Shown here: in pieces, positions 24,213 to 33,729 of the stretch
Numbering within the stretch: position 1 is the stretch's first letter
Layout: each line of letters begins with the position of its first letter
Source: Algorimicrobium hallyeonense
GTDB lineage: Bacteria > Bacteroidota > Bacteroidia > Flavobacteriales > Flavobacteriaceae
Assembly: GCF_042657385.1 (NCBI RefSeq)
Contig: NZ_JBHSLA010000003.1
Location: forward strand, 248,001 to 312,000
Reading direction: 5' to 3'
DNA: 64,000 nt
Translations under genes and position numbers: made by a program
The notes under the pieces: generated by a model
Seen by the model: the letters and a program-made list of their open reading frames with translations, nothing else
Database searches by the model: none
Told to the model about the DNA's origin: nothing

Positions 24213-25274
24213 TTAGGATTCCAAAAAGTAATTCACATAAAGGGCTACAACGTAGCTGTAACTTTTCATACCACCTTGTTGGTTATTGGCCTTTAAAAAG
24301 GAATTATAAGTTTCTTTAAAAACGGGTTCTGTGATGTTTTGATAACGCCTCCAAAAATCTTGAACTTCTTGATAGTTTTTCAGAATACCTATATTGATGG
24401 TCAATAATAGTTCTTGATATTTTTCGGGATTTCGCCTAAAAACTTCCATTAAGCAATGGCGTAACGCGAAGGTTGTTCCACTGTATTTAAAATATGGGTC
24501 TGTATGTGACATGGCAGCCAGACTCCCAATAAAATTAGCTTCATTCTCGGCAGCATAACCTAACTGATGCGCAATTTCGTGAGAAACGGTTGTTGGGAAT
24601 TTATATACGGGAATGAGTGCGTCTACTTGAGCTTCATTGGTTAAAGGATTTAAATAGCCGCTAAATCCCATATACGTTAGCGGTACACTAAACAAGGACA
24701 TTTTAATACTCTTTGGGTGGTATTCCAAATGTGGATACTGCTTTTGTAATTGTATGTAACCCAAAGGCGCCATGTTTAAAATGTCTTTTTTAGTATAGGG
24801 TAGATTTACTTTTACGGTACCGTTAATAGCTACCTTAACATGAAGTGCATTCGATTTTTCTATTAATTTTTCGGTAACCATTATAAGTTCTTCGGTTGAA
24901 TAATCGGCTTTCAGATTCAGGTTTTTATGAAGCGGTAATCGGTAATAATTAAAAGCCCAAAAAACATGAAAAGCGAAATAGATTAAAGAGATGGTTGCGA
25001 AAATATCAATAATCCAATTTTTAAAATCTTTAAAAATCCGTTTTCTAGTTATAAGCAACCAACGGATTATGAAAATGATGGCTGCTGCATAAAAAATATC
25101 GCCAAAAGAAAATGGCATCCAACCAAAAACATAACGGGATATGGCAGAAACCCATTGGTAAATTCCATGACTGTAATAGGTTTCTACAAATTCTGGAAAT
25201 TGCGCCAAAATATTAATAAGGATAATCTGTGGGATAAGCGCGAGCGCTATTAAAAGCTTTGGGTTTTTCTGCAT
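24213..25274 (-). CDS. DUF3810 membrane protein with a zinc-protease-like HExxH
   Basis: 353 aa. Three N-terminal hydrophobic segments (about 8-25, 50-70, 88-110) precede a soluble domain containing SHEIAHQLGYAAENEANFIG, a HExxH with a downstream Glu as in gluzincin peptidases. SVPLTYMGFSGYLNPLTNEAQVD just before it is characteristic of DUF3810. It is probably an envelope metallopeptidase; activity has to be shown. It stands alone and is divergent from pepD. Confidence 0.82.
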   Translation of the reverse strand: MQKNPKLLIALALIPQIILINILAQFPEFVETYYSHGIYQWVSAISRYVFGWMPFSFGDIFYAAAIIFIIRWLLITRKRIFKDFKNWIIDIFATISLIYFAFHVFWAFNYYRLPLHKNLNLKADYSTEELIMVTEKLIEKSNALHVKVAINGTVKVNLPYTKKDILNMAPLGYIQLQKQYPHLEYHPKSIKMSLFSVPLTYMGFSGYLNPLTNEAQVDALIPVYKFPTTVSHEIAHQLGYAAENEANFIGSLAAMSHTDPYFKYSGTTFALRHCLMEVFRRNPEKYQELLLTINIGILKNYQEVQDFWRRYQNITEPVFKETYNSFLKANNQQGGMKSYSYVVALYVNYFLES

Positions 25275-25318
25275 ATTTCAAAAATAAGGAATTGTTTTAT
25301 TACTCTATACATTATAAT

Positions 25319-25326
25319 TACCTTTG
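25319..25326 (+). promoter_or_regulatory. -7 promoter element for pepD
   Basis: TACCTTTG, 21 nt before ATG 25348. A TTG at 25292-25294 lies 24 nt upstream, slightly long spacing. Confidence 0.5.
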
Positions 25327-25347
25327 TAAAACTTAAAAAATACAGAT

Positions 25348-26811
25348 ATGAACGAAGCAATACGAGAACTAGAACCAAAAGCCTTATGGAATAAATTTGC
25401 CGATTTAAATGCGGTACCACGACCTTCAAAAAAAGAAGAACGGGTTATTGCATTTATGAAGGATTTCGGTCAAAAATTAGGTCTTGAAACTATAGAAGAT
25501 AGCGTAGGAAATGTCATTATAAGAAAGCCAGCAACAAAAGGCATGGAAGATAGAATAGCCATTGTCATGCAGTCGCATTTAGACATGGTGCATCAAAAAA
25601 ATAATGATACAGATTTCGATTTCGACACCCAAGGAATTGATATGTATATTGATGGCGATTGGGTGCGTGCCAAAGGCACAACGCTAGGAGCCGATAACGG
25701 GTTAGGTGTGGCTACTATTATGGCCATTTTAGAAAGCACTGATATTGAACATCCAGCAATAGAAGCCTTATTTACTATTGATGAGGAAACGGGAATGACA
25801 GGCGCTATGGGACTTGAAGGCGGTTTACTGCAAGGCGAAATACTTTTAAACTTAGACACGGAAGAAGATGATGAAATTGGAGTAGGTTGCGCAGGCGGTG
25901 TTGATGTAACTGCTAGAAGAACCTACAAAGAAGAAGAAACACCAGAATTTAAAACCGGGTATGCCATTACTGTAAAAGGCTTACAAGGTGGTCATTCCGG
26001 GATGCAAATTCACGAAGGTTTAGGAAACGCTAATAAAATTATGAACCGTTTATTATTTGATGGTTTTGAGAATTTTGGTTTACGTATTTCTGAAATTAAT
26101 GGCGGTAGCTTACGCAATGCCATTCCACGTGAAAGTCATGCTATTGTTGCCATCGATTCCATTCATGAAGATGCTTTTGTTGCCGAAATGGCAGACTATG
26201 CGCAGGTTATTCAAACCGAGCTAAAAACGATGGAACCCGATTTAAAAATTGAAGTTTCCAAAGTAGAAACGCCTGAAACCATTATGGATTTAGGTGTTCA
26301 AGAAGGTGTTACGCGTGCATTGTATGCGGCCGTAAATGGTGTGTATAGAATGAGTGCAGATATTAAGGACTTGGTGGAGACCTCGAATAATATTGCCCGT
26401 GTTGTTATAAAAGATGGTAATATAGAAATAGCCTGTTTAACACGATCTTCAGTTGAAAGTGCAAAATGGGATTTAGCCAATAGTTTACGAGCTACTTTTG
26501 AATTAACCGGATGTGAAGTAGAGTTTTCAGGCGAATATCCAGGTTGGACACCAAATATGGATTCTAAAATATTACAAGTTTTAGAAACGCTTTATATAGA
26601 TATGAATGATGAAAAGCCACACGTTGCTGCTTGTCACGCAGGACTGGAATGTGGTATTTTAGGTCAGAACTATCCAGAGATGGATATGATTAGTTTTGGA
26701 CCTAATATTAAAGGAGCGCATAGTCCAGATGAACGTGCCCAAATTTCATCAGCACAAAAATACTGGAAATTTGTTTTAGAGATTTTAAAGAATATCCCGA
26801 AGAAGCAATAA
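25348..26811 (+). CDS. pepD: Aminoacyl-histidine dipeptidase (PepD)
   Basis: 487 aa cytosolic M20C zinc dipeptidase that cleaves Xaa-His dipeptides such as carnosine. Metal motifs are VMQSHLDMVHQ, LGADNGLGVA, IDEETGMTGA and LNLDTEEDDE, with CHAGLECGILG and FGPNIKGAHSPDE near the C-terminus. GGHSGMQIHEGLGNANKIMNRLL marks the lid domain. It is monocistronic, with its own promoter and a strong bidirectional terminator. Confidence 0.96.
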   Translation: MNEAIRELEPKALWNKFADLNAVPRPSKKEERVIAFMKDFGQKLGLETIEDSVGNVIIRKPATKGMEDRIAIVMQSHLDMVHQKNNDTDFDFDTQGIDMYIDGDWVRAKGTTLGADNGLGVATIMAILESTDIEHPAIEALFTIDEETGMTGAMGLEGGLLQGEILLNLDTEEDDEIGVGCAGGVDVTARRTYKEEETPEFKTGYAITVKGLQGGHSGMQIHEGLGNANKIMNRLLFDGFENFGLRISEINGGSLRNAIPRESHAIVAIDSIHEDAFVAEMADYAQVIQTELKTMEPDLKIEVSKVETPETIMDLGVQEGVTRALYAAVNGVYRMSADIKDLVETSNNIARVVIKDGNIEIACLTRSSVESAKWDLANSLRATFELTGCEVEFSGEYPGWTPNMDSKILQVLETLYIDMNDEKPHVAACHAGLECGILGQNYPEMDMISFGPNIKGAHSPDERAQISSAQKYWKFVLEILKNIPKKQ

Positions 26812-26831
26812 AATAAATCAATTAATACCAT

Positions 26832-26871
26832 AAAAAAGCCGCGTTTCTAAACTAGAAACGCGGCTTTTTTT
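26832..26871. terminator. Bidirectional terminator between pepD and the isomerase gene
   Basis: AAAAAAGCCGCGTTTCTA pairs with its perfect complement ending in TTTTTT, around a short loop near 26850. It serves both converging genes. Confidence 0.95.
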
Positions 26872-26885
26872 ATAGAGTGTTTGGA

Positions 26886-28046
26886 TTATTGTTTTCCTTG
26901 AATACCTTCAATTTTTAATTCGAAAATTAAATTTGAGTTTGGAGGAATAGGACCAGAGCCATTTTCACCATATCCTAAATATGAAGGGATAAATACTTTG
27001 GCTTTATTCCCAACATTCATATTTAACATGGCTTCTCTAAAACCAGGAACCAATCCAGCAGTTTCATTATAAATCATAGCAAATGGTTTGTAACCACCCT
27101 GTGCATCACGTTGTTCGTTATACGCGTTGTTTGCTTTAGCAACTTCGGCCCAGCTTGTATCAAATAAACGACCATCCTCAAAGAAACCAGCATAATTAAC
27201 TAGTACTTTATCTGCACTTGATGGCTTCGTGTTTTCACCTTCTTCCGTAAAAATCATAACCACGCCTGTATCTAGTTTTTTAACGGTTCCATTTAAGTCT
27301 GCATTTTTAGCAATAAATGCTTCTGCAGCCACGCTAGCCGATTCTTTAATTTTTTCGCGAGCCGCTTCTTTTAAAGCTTCTTGCTTTTCTAATACTTTAG
27401 GCAGTTCTTCTTTATATACTTCGGCAGCATTAAAACCTTCCGCAGCTTTACCTTTTCTAATGATATTTAATTTTTCAATAATAACTGGTACTACCGGTTT
27501 GTTACTTCCTGGTTCCACGGCTACATTAGAAATAGTATCTAATACGTCCATGCCAATAACAACTTCCCCAAAAACAGAGTGCTTATTATCTAAATGCGGT
27601 GTTGGTCCTTCTGTTATGAAAAATTGACTACCATTTGTGTTTGGTCCCGAATTAGCCATGGAAAGCATACCTGGTTTTGTATGTTTTAAATCTGGGTGAA
27701 ATTCATCGGTAAATTTGTAACCAGGATCTCCAGATCCTGTTCCTGTAGGGTCGCCACCCTGAATCATAAATTTATCGATAACACGGTGAAATGTTAAACT
27801 GTCATAATAACGCTTTCCTTTATAAGCATCGGAAACATTAGGATGTGTACCTTCTGCTAATGCCACAAAATTGGCAACTGTTACGGGAACTTTGTCGTAA
27901 AATAATTTGGTAACCATGGTACCCTTGTTGGTCACAAATTCCGCGTAAAGTCCATCTTCTAAATCAGGATACTGCTGACTGCAAGATGTAAAACTTACTA
28001 AAAGTGCCAATACTAATAATTTCATGGTATGTTTCAATGTGTTCAT
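26886..28046 (-). CDS. Lipoprotein with fused cyclophilin and FKBP peptidyl-prolyl isomerase domains
   Basis: 386 aa. A lipoprotein signal ends at VSFTSC. The second Met (start 28025, MKLLVLALLV) gives the more typical signal length. The cyclophilin domain (about 30-190) has FHRVIDKFMIQGGDPTGTGSGDPGYKF and NGSQFFITEGPTPHLDNKHSVFGEV. A charged helical linker (about 200-260) leads to an FKBP domain (about 270-385) with VLVNYAGFFEDGRLFDTS and AMLNMNVGNKAKVFIPSYLGYGENGSGPIPPNSNLIFELKI in pieces. It probably assists folding of envelope proteins. It follows gldI in a three-gene run. Confidence 0.93.
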   Translation of the reverse strand: MNTLKHTMKLLVLALLVSFTSCSQQYPDLEDGLYAEFVTNKGTMVTKLFYDKVPVTVANFVALAEGTHPNVSDAYKGKRYYDSLTFHRVIDKFMIQGGDPTGTGSGDPGYKFTDEFHPDLKHTKPGMLSMANSGPNTNGSQFFITEGPTPHLDNKHSVFGEVVIGMDVLDTISNVAVEPGSNKPVVPVIIEKLNIIRKGKAAEGFNAAEVYKEELPKVLEKQEALKEAAREKIKESASVAAEAFIAKNADLNGTVKKLDTGVVMIFTEEGENTKPSSADKVLVNYAGFFEDGRLFDTSWAEVAKANNAYNEQRDAQGGYKPFAMIYNETAGLVPGFREAMLNMNVGNKAKVFIPSYLGYGENGSGPIPPNSNLIFELKIEGIQGKQ

Positions 28047-28077
28047 TTTTGAGTTTTAAATAAGTGTTTATATCAAT

Positions 28078-28623
28078 TTAATTGGGTTCTGTTGTTTTTA
28101 TGTCTATCAATGAAACTTCACATATAAGTGGCACATTGGTGCCTATTTTATTCTCGTCTCCATAATAGCCATACGCTTTTTGGGAAGGAAATAAAAATGT
28201 AACCGTTTCGCCTTCACGCATTAGTTTTAAACCTTCGCGCAATCCGGTAAACAATTCCTGCTTATCCATGATGTAGGTTTGCTGCTTTAAGTCGGCTTGA
28301 CTATATATTACTGTTTCATTAATATCTTTAATAGTATAGTTATAAGTCACAATATCCCCAAATTCAGGAGTTATTAATGAGTCTGCCGCTTTGGTTTGGT
28401 AATAATACCAGAATCCACTGTTGGAAGCTATATAATCTGTTACAGAATCTTTAGCCATTATGGTTTCAAAAACAGCGCGTTCCTTATTAATTAAATTTTT
28501 ATTACGTTCTACAGACTGATCAATAAACGAACCCGATTTAGCAGAAATGGGACGTCTTGCTTCTGGTGATTTACAAGCAAAAGCAGTTAATAGTAGACAT
28601 ATTATAACTAAAAATCTATTCAT
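28078..28623 (-). CDS. gldI: Gliding motility lipoprotein GldI (FKBP-type isomerase)
   Basis: 181 aa lipoprotein with lipobox FACK at about residue 17. The FKBP domain (about 80-178) has FGDIVTYNYTIKD, GLREGLKLMREGETVTFLFPSQKAYGY and NVPLICEVSLIDI. Length, order and neighbours match GldI of gliding Flavobacteriaceae, where it supports folding or stability of gliding/T9SS proteins. Its start overlaps the end of the DHH gene by 8 nt, so it is translationally coupled. Two T9SS cargo proteases elsewhere in the window fit with an active T9SS. Confidence 0.9.
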   Translation of the reverse strand: MNRFLVIICLLLTAFACKSPEARRPISAKSGSFIDQSVERNKNLINKERAVFETIMAKDSVTDYIASNSGFWYYYQTKAADSLITPEFGDIVTYNYTIKDINETVIYSQADLKQQTYIMDKQELFTGLREGLKLMREGETVTFLFPSQKAYGYYGDENKIGTNVPLICEVSLIDIKTTEPN

Positions 28624-29635
28624 TTTTCAGGGCATTGTTATAAGCGGGTAATATACTAATAAATTTTTCAACCGTTTCTGGAAGCGACAAATCGCTCTTC
28701 CCACCCGCTGCATTAGTATGACCACCGCCTTCAAAATGTGCACGTGCAAATTCATTCACGGAAAAGTCGCCTTTAGAACGTAACGATATTTTAATAATAT
28801 TGTTTTGTTTATCTTCAATAAATATAGCAGCAAAAATAATATTTTGAAGGGATAATGCATAATTTACAAAGCCTTCTGTATCACCTTTTTTATAATTGTA
28901 GGTGTTTAATTCGTCCTGAGATAACGTTATAAAGGCTGTCCTAGATTCTGGAATAACCTTTAAATTAGATAATGCACAGCCTAAAAGTTGCATACGCTCA
29001 AAACTATTAGCATCCATAACCGCATTATGGATTTCAGAATGTTGGGCACCTTTATCCATTAAGAAAGCCGTAACACGGTGTGTTTCGCTTGTAGTTGAAG
29101 CAAAACGAAACGACCCTGTATCTGTCATAATTCCAGTATATAAACACGTAGCAATATCTTGATTGATAAGGTTTTTGTCATCCAGCATAGCAATAAAATG
29201 ATACACCATTTCGCAGGTGGAACTCATACTAACATCCGAATACATATAGGTGGCATAATCATCTGGTTGTTGATGATGATCTATCATTATTTTCATGGCA
29301 GCGCTGGCTTTCAAAGCCGGTTCCATATTGCCCGTTCGGTTTAACGCATTAAAATCTAACGTAAAAATGATATCCGCATCCTGAATTAAGGCATCACATT
29401 TTTCTGAATCTGTGTCATATTTTAAAATGCTGTCTTCGCCTGGCATCCATTTTAGAAATTCGGGATAATCATTAGGTGCAATAATCACAGCTTCTTGATT
29501 ATGTATCCTTAAATAGTGATAGAGTCCTAAGGTTGAACCAATAGCATCACCATCTGGATTCTTATGCGGAACAATAACCATTTTTTTTGGTGATCGGAGC
29601 AGTTGTTTGATGTCTGAAATAGCTTCTTTTTTCAT
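28616..29635 (-). CDS. DHH/DHHA1 phosphoesterase (NrnA-like oligoribonuclease / pAp phosphatase)
   Basis: 339 aa cytosolic phosphoesterase. The DHH domain has PHKNPDGDAIGS, the metal-binding DFN (FTLDFNALN) and the DHH motif in IDHHQQPDD. The DHHA1 domain ends with EGGGHTNAAGGKS, the RNA-binding GGGH loop. NrnA enzymes degrade short oligoribonucleotides and dephosphorylate pAp. It is first in the operon with gldI and the isomerase, and divergent from ndk. Confidence 0.92.
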   Translation of the reverse strand: MKKEAISDIKQLLRSPKKMVIVPHKNPDGDAIGSTLGLYHYLRIHNQEAVIIAPNDYPEFLKWMPGEDSILKYDTDSEKCDALIQDADIIFTLDFNALNRTGNMEPALKASAAMKIMIDHHQQPDDYATYMYSDVSMSSTCEMVYHFIAMLDDKNLINQDIATCLYTGIMTDTGSFRFASTTSETHRVTAFLMDKGAQHSEIHNAVMDANSFERMQLLGCALSNLKVIPESRTAFITLSQDELNTYNYKKGDTEGFVNYALSLQNIIFAAIFIEDKQNNIIKISLRSKGDFSVNEFARAHFEGGGHTNAAGGKSDLSLPETVEKFISILPAYNNALKNE

Positions 29636-29694
29636 AGGTGACGAATATACAATTTTTTAGTATTGGTTTATATGGTTTTTATTAAGAAATACAT

Positions 29695-29702
29695 TACTTT
29701 TG
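29695..29702 (+). promoter_or_regulatory. -7 promoter element for ndk
   Basis: TACTTTTG, followed by GCAC. It leaves an unusually long leader of about 80 nt for this genome. Confidence 0.6.
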
Positions 29703-29788
29703 CACGAAATTTAAAGGAAAGAAATTTAGATAGTAAATAGCTTTTCTTAATTAGAATCCATTAATAGAAATATAACTTAAACAAAGGA

Positions 29789-30208
29789 ATGGCAACAAAT
29801 AGAACATTTACCATGCTTAAGCCAGATGCAGTTGAAAACGGGCACATTGGCGCAATTTTAGAGAAAATCAATGCTTCAGGCTTTAGAATAGTCGCATTGA
29901 AAAAAACACAAATGACACAAGCTGATGCTGAAGCGTTTTATGCAGTGCATAACGAGCGTCCATTTTTTGGTGAATTAGTTGAGTTCATGACACGTGGTCC
30001 AATTGTAGCAGCTATATTAGAAAAAGATAATGCTGTTGAAGATTTTAGAAGCTTAATTGGTGCTACAAATCCTGCTGATGCTGCTGAAGGAACTATTCGT
30101 AAGTTATATGCAACTTCTATGGGAGAAAATGCTGTTCACGGAAGTGATAGCGATGAAAATGCTGCTATTGAAAGCGCATTCCATTTTTCTGGACGTGAGA
30201 TGTTTTAG
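29789..30208 (+). CDS. ndk: Nucleoside-diphosphate kinase
   Basis: 139 aa. It transfers the gamma-phosphate of ATP to other nucleoside diphosphates through a phosphohistidine. It has RTFTMLKPDAVENG at the N-terminus, then NERPFFGELVEFMTRGP and the active-site ENAVHGSDS with its catalytic His. Length is normal. The gene is monocistronic with its own promoter and terminator. Confidence 0.98.
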   Translation: MATNRTFTMLKPDAVENGHIGAILEKINASGFRIVALKKTQMTQADAEAFYAVHNERPFFGELVEFMTRGPIVAAILEKDNAVEDFRSLIGATNPADAAEGTIRKLYATSMGENAVHGSDSDENAAIESAFHFSGREMF

Positions 30209-30228
30209 TTACATGCATTATAAAAATT

Positions 30229-30266
30229 AAAAAGCCTAAAATGTTTATCATTTTAGGCTTTTTTTA
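30229..30266 (+). terminator. Terminator after ndk
   Basis: AAAGCCTAAAATG (30231-30243) pairs with CATTTTAGGCTTT (30249-30261), followed by T residues. Confidence 0.92.
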
Positions 30267-30307
30267 TTCAAAGTATTACCTTTACTGTGTTCTAAAAAAA
30301 GAATACT

Positions 30308-32881
30308 ATGAAAAAAACAAACTATGCCTTATTAGTTTGTGTCCTGTTTTCTACCTTATTAATAGCCCAAAACTCTCAAAAAGCTATCAATGAATTACAA
30401 ATAGTTACGCAAGCGCAAGTTTCGGTGAATGTCCAATCTGGAGTTCCCGAGTTTATTAAATTTCCTGCAAATCAACCACTAACGTTGTCTGGTGGTACGC
30501 TTCAAGAAAAAATCCGAACGTTTTTAGAAACCTATACAGGGTTGTTTAATGACAGTCAAGATTTAAGCAACTTTACATTTCAACCCGCTAAAAAAGACAG
30601 CTATGGTTTTCAAAGTGTAACCCTGAATCAGCAACATCAAGGTGTTCCTGTTTTTGATGGCCAATTGCGATTTCATTTTAATCATTCTAATCAGCTAACG
30701 GCCATAAATGGCAACTACATTACAAATATTAAAGTAAATGCTGTTCCTTCAATTTCAGAGCAAGCGGCAAATGCTGCTGCTCTAAATATGTTAGCTAAAC
30801 AGGATCTTAACTATTCTGGTGAAACCGTTTTTGCATATGAAACAAATTTATTTGTTTTTCAAAAAGGCCTTATTGAAAATAATTTAGGATCAAGTTATTT
30901 GGTGTATGAGGTGGAAGCCAGAAACAATGCAGATGTTAGAGAATATTTTTATGTCAATGCGCATGATGGTACTTTGGTAGAGCAATTTACTGGTATGCCA
31001 CATGCTTTAGATCGTATTGTTTATGAAGGAGATACAACTACTGTTGCTTGGCAAGAGGGTGATGTTTTTCCAGGTAATTTGACTATCTGGCAACGTAATG
31101 AAGTGGAAGCTTCAGGGCATGTCTATAATTTTTTTAATAACGCCTTTGGTTATGTGTCTTATAATAATGCGGATGCGCAAATGATAACCATTAATAACAG
31201 TAACAATCCCAATTTTAATTGTCCTAATGCAAACTGGAATGGAGTTTCTGCTAACTATTGTAATGGTACAGCAACTGATGACGTGGTTGCGCATGAATGG
31301 GGACACGCTTATACTGAATATACAAGTGGCTTAATTTACGCATGGCAATCGGGCGCTATGAATGAGTCATTTTCAGATATATGGGGAGAAACGGTTGATT
31401 TATTAAATGATTACGCGGATGAAGATGATGATGTCTCCTTACGAACAGGCTGCAATAGTTCTGATCGTTGGCGAATTGGCGAAGATGCGACTGCTTTTGG
31501 TGGTGCTATTCGCGATATGTGGAACCCGCCATGTAATAACGACCCAGGAAAAGTTACCGATGGCTTATTTCGTTGTGGTGAGGGGGATTTTGGAGGTGTA
31601 CATTCTAATTCTGGAATTCCAAATCACGCCTATGCACTTTTGGTTGATGGAGGTACCTATAATGGACAAACTATTAATGGCATTGGCTTGACAAAAGCGG
31701 CTCATATTTTTTGGCGTGCGCAAAGCACATATCTAACTTCAACAAGTGATTTTTTCACGTTGGCAGATGCTCTTGAAGCGTCGTGTACAGATTTATTAGG
31801 AATTAATTTAGAAGGTTTATCCACAGTAGCAACTGCTGCTGGACCATCCAATCAAATTCTGACTATGGTAGACTATAATGAATTAGTGAAAGTTATTCTA
31901 GCGGTGGAATTACGCATTCTTCCAGAGTCTTGTGGGTATGAAGCTATTTTAGCGGCAACTAATGATCCTTGTGAAGCTTCAACTAACAATCCAATATTTT
32001 ATGAAGATTGGGAATCTGGTTTAGGAAACTGGACCTTAGAGCAGTTACCAGTCAACTCAAATTCCTGGGAGTCTAGAGATTGGGAGGTTACTAGTAGTCT
32101 GCCCCAAGGGAGATTGGGACAAGCTGTTTTTGGTGCAGATCCCATAAATGGCAATTGTACCAGTTCCATGCAAAATGGAATTATCCGATTAGAAAGCCCT
32201 GAAATTTTTATTCCTATCGATTATCTAACAGGAACTTTTGAAATGACGTTTATGCATTATATCGCTACCGAAGAAGGTTGGGATGGTGGAAATATTAAAT
32301 ACCGATTAAACAGTTCTGGTAACTGGCGACTACTTCCTAAAACCGCCTTTACTGCTAATGAATATAACGCACGGATTAACCCTGTAAGAGACGATAATGA
32401 TAACCCATTGGCTGGTCAAGATGGTTTTACAGGAACTGATAGTGGATCTAATTCCGGAAGTTGGGGACGTAGTATTGTGAATTTGTCATCTATTACTGGT
32501 GTCGTAGCAGGAAGTACAGTTCAGTTTCGATTTGAAATGGGAACCGATGGCTGTAATGGTCGAGTAGGTTGGTATGTAGATGATATTTCTATTTATAATT
32601 GTAGCTACGCCTTATCGGTTGAAGACTTTGCTGCTGTGGAAAATGGCATAAAAGTATATCCAAATCCATCAAATGGTCAATTTACAATGAAGAATATTGG
32701 AAATTTAGATTTAGTGAAAGCTGATGTTATGGATATCAATGGACGTTTAGTGAAGTCTATAGATTTATCTGGAATTCAGGAAACAACTACTTTAGATATT
32801 TCTCGTGTGGCCTCTGGTTTATACTTTATGAAAGTCTATACTAAAACGGCAAATACCGTTATTAAATTGATTAAGGACTAA
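30308..32881 (+). CDS. Secreted M4/M36-like (thermolysin/fungalysin) metalloprotease with T9SS sorting domain
   Basis: 857 aa. Signal peptide 1-20. A propeptide with FTP-like and PepSY-like folds spans about 40-225. The catalytic domain has zinc motif HEWGH at 329-333 with the third ligand E353 in MNESFSD, the gluzincin arrangement. A Cys-containing region and a jelly-roll/MAM-like module (about 560-765, FYEDWESGLGNWTLEQ through GWYVDDISIYNC) follow. Residues about 780-857 are a T9SS type A domain (VYPNPSNGQF, VASGLYFMKVYTKTANTVIKLIKD). It is a zymogen-type extracellular protease exported by T9SS. Confidence 0.93.
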   Translation: MKKTNYALLVCVLFSTLLIAQNSQKAINELQIVTQAQVSVNVQSGVPEFIKFPANQPLTLSGGTLQEKIRTFLETYTGLFNDSQDLSNFTFQPAKKDSYGFQSVTLNQQHQGVPVFDGQLRFHFNHSNQLTAINGNYITNIKVNAVPSISEQAANAAALNMLAKQDLNYSGETVFAYETNLFVFQKGLIENNLGSSYLVYEVEARNNADVREYFYVNAHDGTLVEQFTGMPHALDRIVYEGDTTTVAWQEGDVFPGNLTIWQRNEVEASGHVYNFFNNAFGYVSYNNADAQMITINNSNNPNFNCPNANWNGVSANYCNGTATDDVVAHEWGHAYTEYTSGLIYAWQSGAMNESFSDIWGETVDLLNDYADEDDDVSLRTGCNSSDRWRIGEDATAFGGAIRDMWNPPCNNDPGKVTDGLFRCGEGDFGGVHSNSGIPNHAYALLVDGGTYNGQTINGIGLTKAAHIFWRAQSTYLTSTSDFFTLADALEASCTDLLGINLEGLSTVATAAGPSNQILTMVDYNELVKVILAVELRILPESCGYEAILAATNDPCEASTNNPIFYEDWESGLGNWTLEQLPVNSNSWESRDWEVTSSLPQGRLGQAVFGADPINGNCTSSMQNGIIRLESPEIFIPIDYLTGTFEMTFMHYIATEEGWDGGNIKYRLNSSGNWRLLPKTAFTANEYNARINPVRDDNDNPLAGQDGFTGTDSGSNSGSWGRSIVNLSSITGVVAGSTVQFRFEMGTDGCNGRVGWYVDDISIYNCSYALSVEDFAAVENGIKVYPNPSNGQFTMKNIGNLDLVKADVMDINGRLVKSIDLSGIQETTTLDISRVASGLYFMKVYTKTANTVIKLIKD

Positions 32882-32900
32882 TTGAGTCCTATATTATACT

Positions 32901-32929
32901 AAAAAATCCCGCAAACTGCGGGATTTTTT
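32901..32929 (+). terminator. Terminator after the M4-like protease gene
   Basis: AAAAAATCCCGC (32901-32912) pairs with GCGGGATTTTTT (32918-32929) around a 5-nt loop. Confidence 0.93.
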
Positions 32930-32988
32930 GTTTTAAACGTATAGTTGGACTTTTTTCTAATAATATTTCATGAACTAACAACTACCAA

Positions 32989-33285
32989 CTAACGTAGCAC
33001 TAATTCTTTAATAATGTTCTTCCCTAAATTTTCGTTAAGCATAGAAATAATTTTTTCTTTCCCGTAACTTAATTCTTCACGCAGGACACTAGAACTTAAT
33101 TGCACATACAATGTGTCGCCTTTAAGTTGAATGGCTGTCGTGTAATTATTTACACCATTACCCATCATGCTTTGCCATGCATCCTGCACGTTTACCGCAT
33201 TTAACCCCTGTTCTAACCGGTTGGTTTCCACAAACTCCTTAAGTGCGTCTGCAATTGTTAAGTTTTCATTATTACGTTTGGCCAT
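32989..33285 (-). CDS. DUF721 protein (DciA-like)
   Basis: 98 aa. The single domain reads LKEFVETNRLEQGLNAVNVQDAWQSMMGNGVNNYT near the N-terminus, then LYVQLSSSVLREELSYGKEKII, the DUF721 pattern. DciA proteins of this family load the replicative helicase in bacteria without DnaC/DnaI. Position just after recF supports a replication-linked role; the assignment as helicase loader is by family. Its start overlaps the upstream lipoprotein's stop by 1 nt. Confidence 0.85.
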   Translation of the reverse strand: MAKRNNENLTIADALKEFVETNRLEQGLNAVNVQDAWQSMMGNGVNNYTTAIQLKGDTLYVQLSSSVLREELSYGKEKIISMLNENLGKNIIKELVLR

Positions 33286-33716
33286 TAGTCTAAATTTAAA
33301 GGTTTGTAGCGTTTATACAAAAATACGGCTTCATGCTTATTTACGACTTTTAGTTGCTCTTTAGTTACTAACAAAATGGTTTCCTTCCAAGAATCAAAAG
33401 GTGTTGTATAATACACATTCAGGCTATCATTTTCAATTTTAATAATGAAGGTTTCCGCATCTTTAGAAGTTTCAAACGTACCCATGAAATTAGGTTTCAT
33501 TTTTTTTCGGACGCCTTGTAATGAATCCTCTAAACTTATAAAATCAATTGTATCATTAAAATTATATTCTTTAATACGGCCATCTTTTAGGGTAACACGT
33601 TCAATTTCCCAATACCCTTCAAGATTTTTTAAAGACTCGTCTGGGGTATTAGTACAACTGGAAATAACAAGCGCAGTAACGAGCAGTAAGATGAGGTTTT
33701 GACGTTTCTGTTTCAT
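33285..33716 (-). CDS. Lipocalin-like lipoprotein
   Basis: 143 aa from MKQKRQNLILLL. A lipobox (VISSC) lies at about residue 22. The LEGYWEIERVTLKDGRIKEYNF start and beta-rich remainder with W/Y-rich strands resemble small lipocalin-like domains. The frame stays open to 33794 inside recF, but the signal peptide decides this start. It sits between recF and the DUF721 gene. The ligand or role is unknown. Confidence 0.78.
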   Translation of the reverse strand: MKQKRQNLILLLVTALVISSCTNTPDESLKNLEGYWEIERVTLKDGRIKEYNFNDTIDFISLEDSLQGVRKKMKPNFMGTFETSKDAETFIIKIENDSLNVYYTTPFDSWKETILLVTKEQLKVVNKHEAVFLYKRYKPLNLD

Positions 33717-33729
33717 AATGAAAACGGTT

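Noticed and set aside
31817..31826. TTATCCACA, a DnaA-box-like sequence inside the M4-like protease gene
   Set aside because: A single copy in coding DNA without clustering or an AT-rich unwinding region; no origin is supported.
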